This document shows, in pieces, positions 9,455-12,500 of a stretch of DNA of 12,500 nucleotides. The notes under the pieces are model-generated. The model searched no databases, was not told the origin of the DNA, and worked only from the letters and a program-made list of their open reading frames with translations. Position numbers and translations under genes: made by a program. Source of the stretch: Chrysomallon squamiferum (taxonomy: Eukaryota; Mollusca; Gastropoda; Neomphalida; Peltospiridae); NCBI GenBank assembly GCA_012295275.1, contig CM022670.1, positions 4,494,764 through 4,507,263 of the forward strand, in the 5' to 3' direction. The stretch's first letter is position 1. Each line of letters starts with the position of its first letter.

Positions 9455-9492
9455 CGCGCATGCGCAATAGGAATGTGAAATACGTCTATTGG
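9455..9492 (-). promoter_or_regulatory. NRF1 site with CCAAT box
   Basis: CGCGCATGCGCA (9455-9466) fits the NRF1 consensus YGCGCAYGCGCR fully, in a region where CpG is otherwise scarce. On the minus strand a CCAAT box (9488-9492) lies 21 bp further upstream. The order CCAAT, NRF1, then ATG at 9313 suits a minus-strand TATA-less promoter. NRF1 sites are near-palindromic, and a TATAAAA word at 9510-9516 on the plus strand leaves a divergent promoter possible. Confidence 0.45.
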
Positions 9493-9544
9493 TTCGATGG
9501 ATTAATAGTTATAAAATCTGATTGTATCCCTAAATCCACTTGTT

Positions 9545-9625
9545 TATAGCACAGATGGATGGTGTGTAGTCTCCTGTCTGTGGGAAGGTAAATGTAAAGG
9601 AACCCTTCCTGCTAACAGAACATTA
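9545..9625 (+). repeat. Possible fragment of a molluscan dispersed repeat
   Basis: The words CTGTCTGTGGGAAGG, AAATGTAAAGGAACCCTTCC and TGCTAACAGAA resemble, from memory, a block common in gastropod and other molluscan dispersed repeats (of the form GGGAAG...ATAAAAGATCCCTTGCTGCTAATGG...). The similarity is partial and not verified, so family and orientation are uncertain. Confidence 0.22.
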
Positions 9626-10017
9626 ATAGCTGGTAGCATGAGCGCATCATGTTTCACCTTTCACTATATATTTGTTCAGTACATCATTAAATTTAACTCG
9701 AGATAATCCTAAATATTGCACAGAATAAACTAATCGACTTACGTACGTTCATAGTACTAAACAAAATAAGATTTTCTACTTTCCGGGCTTAAATTATGGC
9801 ACTAGTGTGTCATGATAGTGTTAATTGTCTCAGTGAAAAGGTGGATCTACGAGTATCGGAGAGGATCGTTTACAGAGTACAAAACAAGAAATAAACTTAA
9901 GTCACTATACTGTGGCGATATGAAAAACGTACTCATGCGATACCTGATCTATCTGTGCTGTAGTTAGGCTTGCCAGTTGTTAATATCTAATGCATTTTTG
10001 TTACCTCTTTAATCTTT

Positions 10018-10046
10018 TTTATTTCAACCATATTTTTAATTTTATT
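10018..10046 (-). terminator. AATAAA polyadenylation signals
   Basis: Two AATAAA hexamers on the minus strand (10041-10046 and 10018-10023) lie 14 and 37 nt after the stop codon of the 87-residue precursor. The spacing is ordinary for a last exon, but the hexamer is frequent in AT-rich DNA. Confidence 0.35.
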
Positions 10047-10059
10047 TTTAAGTTAACAG

Positions 10060-10323
10060 TTATACACTTGGTAACTTTGTAATTAATCTTATTGCCTTTG
10101 TAAGTAATGCAATTTTACAAAATCTACCTTTCACAACTGAACGCCTTTCCCTTTGTGTTTTGTTCTCGTTCTCGCTATTTTCTTTGTATTCCGAACTTCG
10201 TTTTTCGTTGACTGCTCGCGTTGAACTATCCCGAGGCTTGTCATCTGTTCCAGGTAGTTCGGCTTCAGCCCAAGTAACAACAGCAAGCGCAACACACAGG
10301 GTGAAGAGATTCTTCTTCGACAT
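10060..10323 (-). CDS. Candidate secreted precursor of a cationic amphipathic peptide (87 aa)
   Basis: The frame runs from an ATG at 10323 to TAA. Residues 1-21 form a clear signal peptide: MSKKN, a hydrophobic core, and an AEA cleavage motif. Residues 22-61 are hydrophilic and rich in Glu/Asp, with a KR pair at 41-42 and a furin-type RERR at 58-61. The last 26 residues carry six Lys/Arg, no acid and one Cys (69). On a hand helical wheel, mature residues 10-23 separate fully: Lys, Arg and Thr on one face and Ile and Leu on the other. This layout (signal, acidic propeptide, dibasic site, cationic helix) is that of host-defence peptide precursors and some neuropeptide precursors; no specific family is recognised. 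A splice acceptor lies just before the ATG and AATAAA words lie just after the stop, so it may be a complete last exon. Alternatively a donor at 10127/10128 would end coding after residue 65, with the mature part elsewhere. Confidence 0.5.
   Translation of the reverse strand: MSKKNLFTLCVALAVVTWAEAELPGTDDKPRDSSTRAVNEKRSSEYKENSENENKTQRERRSVVKGRFCKIALLTKAIRLITKLPSV
10126..10128 (-). other. Possible alternative splice donor inside the peptide frame
   Basis: The minus strand reads GTGAAAG|GTAGAT, with the last exon base at 10128. Use of it would give a phase 1 intron after 65 full codons, just beyond the RERR site. The score is moderate: the core GT and the AAG before it are good, and the +4 to +6 bases are weak. 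Confidence 0.3.
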
Positions 10324-10342
10324 TCTGCTGATCGTAAAAAAA
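10324..10342 (-). other. Tandem (NAGNAG) splice acceptor before the peptide ATG
   Basis: On the minus strand a T8 tract (10334-10342 region) is followed by ACGATCAGCAGAATG. Either of two CAG triplets could end the intron, starting the exon at 10327 or 10324. Both leave the ATG intact, so the choice would alter only the leader. It implies an intron in the 5' untranslated region. Confidence 0.45.
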
Positions 10343-10387
10343 ACACCAGAATTGTTACAAAACCCAGAATCTCAATCCCTTGTGAAT

Positions 10388-10507
10388 CAGTTCGACATTA
10401 TTACTACTATGACTACCATTAGCACAACTACTAACAGTTTCAATATCAGTATTAGTAATAATACAGTTATTATTACTACTACCACTACTGCAACTGCTTT
10501 TACTACG

Positions 10508-10538
<31 letters not shown>

Positions 10539-10545
10539 TCACTGC
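10388..10545. repeat. ACT-rich trinucleotide region
   Basis: Degenerate ACT/ATT units lead to a nearly pure ACT block (10501-10540). On the minus strand this lies in the putative upstream intron of the peptide gene. Confidence 0.9.
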
Positions 10546-10600
10546 TATTATAACTTCTGTCGCCAATATTAGTAAAGAGTACAATATCAAAAAAGCGACT

Positions 10601-10646
10601 GCAATAATAATAATAAAAGTAATAATAAAAATAATAATAATTATAA

Positions 10647-10719
<73 letters not shown>

Positions 10720-10720
10720 T
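10601..10720. repeat. AAT, AGT and AAT compound tract
   Basis: An imperfect AAT block is followed by about 15 AGT units (10647-10690) and about 10 AAT units. The poly-Val, poly-Thr and poly-Tyr frames across it are artefacts. Confidence 0.95.
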
Positions 10721-10876
10721 AAAAGCAGTAACATATCGCTTTAATATATAAAAAATTAGTAGTTTTTTATAACCTTTTTTATGGTAGAATGCATTTACAG
10801 TATATCTAGCTAAAGGATCTTCATTAAATTTTAAAAAAGAGAATTGAAAAAACCCACCTGAACTAGAGATAAAATA

Positions 10877-11242
10877 ATGAAAAGACAGAGTGCTGATTTT
10901 TACATTTATTTTGGTGAAATTTGCCACGAATTTGTGCAATATTCAAGCAACAGTGGAAACATCTGTTTTGACGAGATGAATGTGTCAAATCAATTTTTTA
11001 ATGCACATCTTAAAACGTGGAATTTACATAATTTTACATATTTGTCGATGTCGGGTTTTGCTTATGTAAGACGTTTTATGTCTGTGAATACTGGTATGTA
11101 TATTTTTTGTGATGTTTCTGTATTTTATCAAAAGAAAACCAAAAACAAACAAATTTCAGTAATATTTCTTGAGCAGGTTGAGGATGGATCCATTATGCTA
11201 AATTCAGAAATCCGAATCTTTTTCTCAGAACAGCAGAAATAG
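10877..11242 (+). CDS. 121-residue ORF of unknown function
   Basis: The frame opens after an in-frame TGA at 10859 and runs from ATG to TAG without low-complexity sequence. By a rough base-composition estimate, a frame this long in such AT-rich DNA is unusual but not excluded for a window of this size. The product has no obvious signal peptide. Residues about 57-85 alternate hydrophobic and polar residues like beta strands, and VNTGMYIFCDVSVFY loosely recalls the G-x-Y-x-V-Y-x-x-V strand of TNF/C1q-type jelly rolls. The later strands of such a fold are absent and no clear splice sites flank the frame. It could be a decayed exon, a lineage-specific gene or a chance frame. The TNF idea is weak. 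Confidence 0.3.
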   Translation: MKRQSADFYIYFGEICHEFVQYSSNSGNICFDEMNVSNQFFNAHLKTWNLHNFTYLSMSGFAYVRRFMSVNTGMYIFCDVSVFYQKKTKNKQISVIFLEQVEDGSIMLNSEIRIFFSEQQK

Positions 11243-11660
11243 TGATATCTTTCAAATATCGGACTGTTTTGCATACACAAACTTTATTTTATGCACATAA
11301 TAATTAAAAATGTTATATAACAAATCCAGCAGACTGTTTGTATAAACTGCATATGAAATACAAATGGTATTTGCATTTAGATTCTGAACGGGTAATAAAT
11401 TTTATTTGATACTTTTATATATATATATATATACATTCATATATACACACACACACACACACACATATATGTGTATTAATAGAAATATACAGATATAGAT
11501 ATAGACAGTGTGATATTAATAGTTTCATTTATTAACTTTAAAAGTATTAACAGCAGAAACTGAGACATTCATAGAATCTTTCTTATGAGTTAAAATAACT
11601 CTATTCACTATCTGTTTGATTATTACAGATATTATGATGACAGTGATAAAATACGGTTCT
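11243..11660. other. AT-rich non-coding stretch
   Basis: No gene is recognised. The stretch contains a TA/CA dinucleotide patch at 11415-11470. Confidence 0.5.
11415..11470. repeat. TA and CA dinucleotide patch
   Basis: A TA run (11415-11433) and a CA run (11444-11464) are joined by TATATACA-type sequence. Confidence 0.93.
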
Positions 11661-11686
11661 AAAAAAGGTGTATAAAAAAGGTGTAT
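11661..11686. repeat. Perfect 13-bp tandem duplication
   Basis: AAAAAAGGTGTAT occurs twice head to tail without mismatch. Confidence 0.9.
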
Positions 11687-11710
11687 AAATGTATCATCTG
11701 TGTAAACATT

Positions 11711-11871
11711 CAAATTGTATATCCACGTGTCTATCGCGCGTTCTGATTAAAGGTTTGTATATCCAGTTGACTGAATGAAGTAAAAACAGAAAAACACGAA
11801 GCACAATTTAATCTTCATTAAAGTGAAAGCTGATTCCAAAAATGGATCTATATAAAGGTTTGTCCATCCAC
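11711..11871. repeat. Degenerate direct repeats and dispersed repeat copy 2
   Basis: The word TTGTATATCCA occurs near 11715 and 11755, and a variant (TTTGTCCATCCA) occurs near 11857 after a shared AAAGG. Between them lies 11798-11825, which matches 7318-7345 at 24 of 28 positions and keeps the CAC...TTTAA/TTAAA...GTG hairpin. The block may be the remnant of one interspersed element. Confidence 0.35.
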
Positions 11872-11980
11872 TCACACACATATACATATATATATATTGA
11901 TATGTAATGAACATGTATATAAATAAAAACACAAACACACACATATACATATATGGATACACACTACAACATATATATAC
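11872..11980. repeat. TA/CA dinucleotide patch
   Basis: Short CACACA, TATATA and ATATAC blocks alternate with AT-rich unique sequence. Confidence 0.85.
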
Positions 11981-12307
11981 TTATTATTTTTATTCTTTTT
12001 TCTTTTTTCTTTATTTCTTGTCTTTATTTTCTTTTTTCTTACGTATATTCACAGATATAAAACGCAATATATGCTATGATGAATCTAACTGGGTTCTACA
12101 ACCTCGTTTTTTATAGCATTTGTTCCTTATAGCATTCACTGAAAGAAATATGAATAGGGTTGATTTGTTTTAAACCGTCACGTAAGAATTAAAAAAATAT
12201 TATATAATACTGTTCAAAATATTGTATAAAAATACATTTAAACTATTGACATAAGGATTACATATATAAATTCGCACAAAAGAAAGAAAGAAAAAAGAAA
12301 TCGGTAA
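11981..12307. other. AT-rich non-coding stretch
   Basis: It begins with a T/TTC-rich pyrimidine patch (11985-12040) and then shows unremarkable AT-rich sequence. No gene is recognised. Confidence 0.5.
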
Positions 12308-12337
12308 TATATTTCAGCTTCGTATATTTCAGCTTGC
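12308..12337. repeat. 15-bp tandem duplication
   Basis: TATATTTCAGCTT plus two bases occurs twice in register, and the 13-bp core is identical. Confidence 0.85.
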
Positions 12338-12338
12338 A

Positions 12339-12372
12339 GGATAGGAGGCGAAGGAGGATAGGAGGCGAAGGA
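12339..12372. repeat. Perfect 17-bp tandem duplication
   Basis: GGATAGGAGGCGAAGGA occurs twice head to tail. It lies immediately after the 15-bp duplication and opens a purine-rich stretch up to 12418. Confidence 0.92.
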
Positions 12373-12418
12373 GTGGGGGAAGAGATAATTGCGGAGAAGA
12401 GGTGGAAGTAGAGGAGAC

Positions 12419-12500
12419 TTTTGTAACTTTCTTCTTGTTTTCCTTTTTCTTCTTGTTGTTGTTTTTCGTCTTCTTCTTCTTCTTCTTCTTCTTCTTCTTC
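12419..12500. repeat. TTC/TTG pyrimidine tract running off the window
   Basis: A pyrimidine-rich patch passes into pure TTC units from about 12467 to the last base, so the full length is unknown. Confidence 0.93.

Larger units (their letters stand above)
9493..10059. other. Non-coding stretch
   Basis: No gene is recognised. A plus-strand frame of 32 codons from an ATG at 9797 is too short to call. The right end contains the 3' flank and AATAAA words of the minus-strand peptide candidate (10018-10046). Confidence 0.45.

Noticed and set aside
10160-10744. Plus-strand 194-codon frame overlapping the peptide gene
   Set aside because: Its first part is antisense to the signal peptide and propeptide, and its second part is trinucleotide repeat.
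10355-10939. Long frames rich in Tyr, Ser, Val or Thr on both strands at 10355-10939
   Set aside because: They are created by the ACT, AGT and AAT tracts; their length reflects repeats without stop codons.

Overview
This window looks like non-coding, AT-rich DNA from an animal nuclear genome. The evidence is long perfect CT/GA, ATT and AGT microsatellites, A and T homopolymers, no dense gene packing, two Pol III tRNA genes with nuclear-type introns, and vertebrate-like promoter words (CCAAT, NRF1, CGCG element). The repeat texture and one block near 9545-9625 that resembles dispersed molluscan repeats from memory suggest a mollusc, perhaps a cephalopod. That assignment is inference and was not tested.

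Layout. Positions 1-1526 are featureless apart from two T20 runs and a short AAG tract. An ATT tract fills 1527-1712. From 2661 to 3268 the minus strand carries a consensus splice donor, a CCAAT box, a 52-residue ORF with a poly-leucine signal peptide and an upstream TATA box. A 90-bp CT tract follows. The clearest genes are two minus-strand tRNA-Leu(CAA) genes (3874-3992 and 4418-4535), each with an intron, lying in an old tandem duplication. From 4737 to 8000 the DNA is mostly microsatellites: GA 108 bp, CT 97 bp and CT 175 bp.

Around 8146-8499 is a plus-strand promoter-like block (CCAAT plus a perfect 22-bp palindrome holding TCTCGCGAGA), followed by a damaged THAP zinc-finger coding remnant. 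Around 9194-9492 the minus strand has a CCAAT/NRF1 promoter-like block leading to a short ORF whose start codon is embedded in a YY1-like word. The most interesting coding candidate is 10060-10323 on the minus strand. It is an 87-residue precursor with signal peptide, acidic propeptide, an RERR processing site and a cationic, sharply amphipathic C-terminal peptide, preceded by a splice acceptor and followed by AATAAA signals. A 121-codon ORF at 10877-11242 is of unknown meaning. The remainder is AT-rich with small tandem duplications and a TTC tract running off the end.

No bacterial-type operon, CRISPR array, rRNA or intact transposase gene was seen. The genes here are independent loci and do not form an evident pathway.
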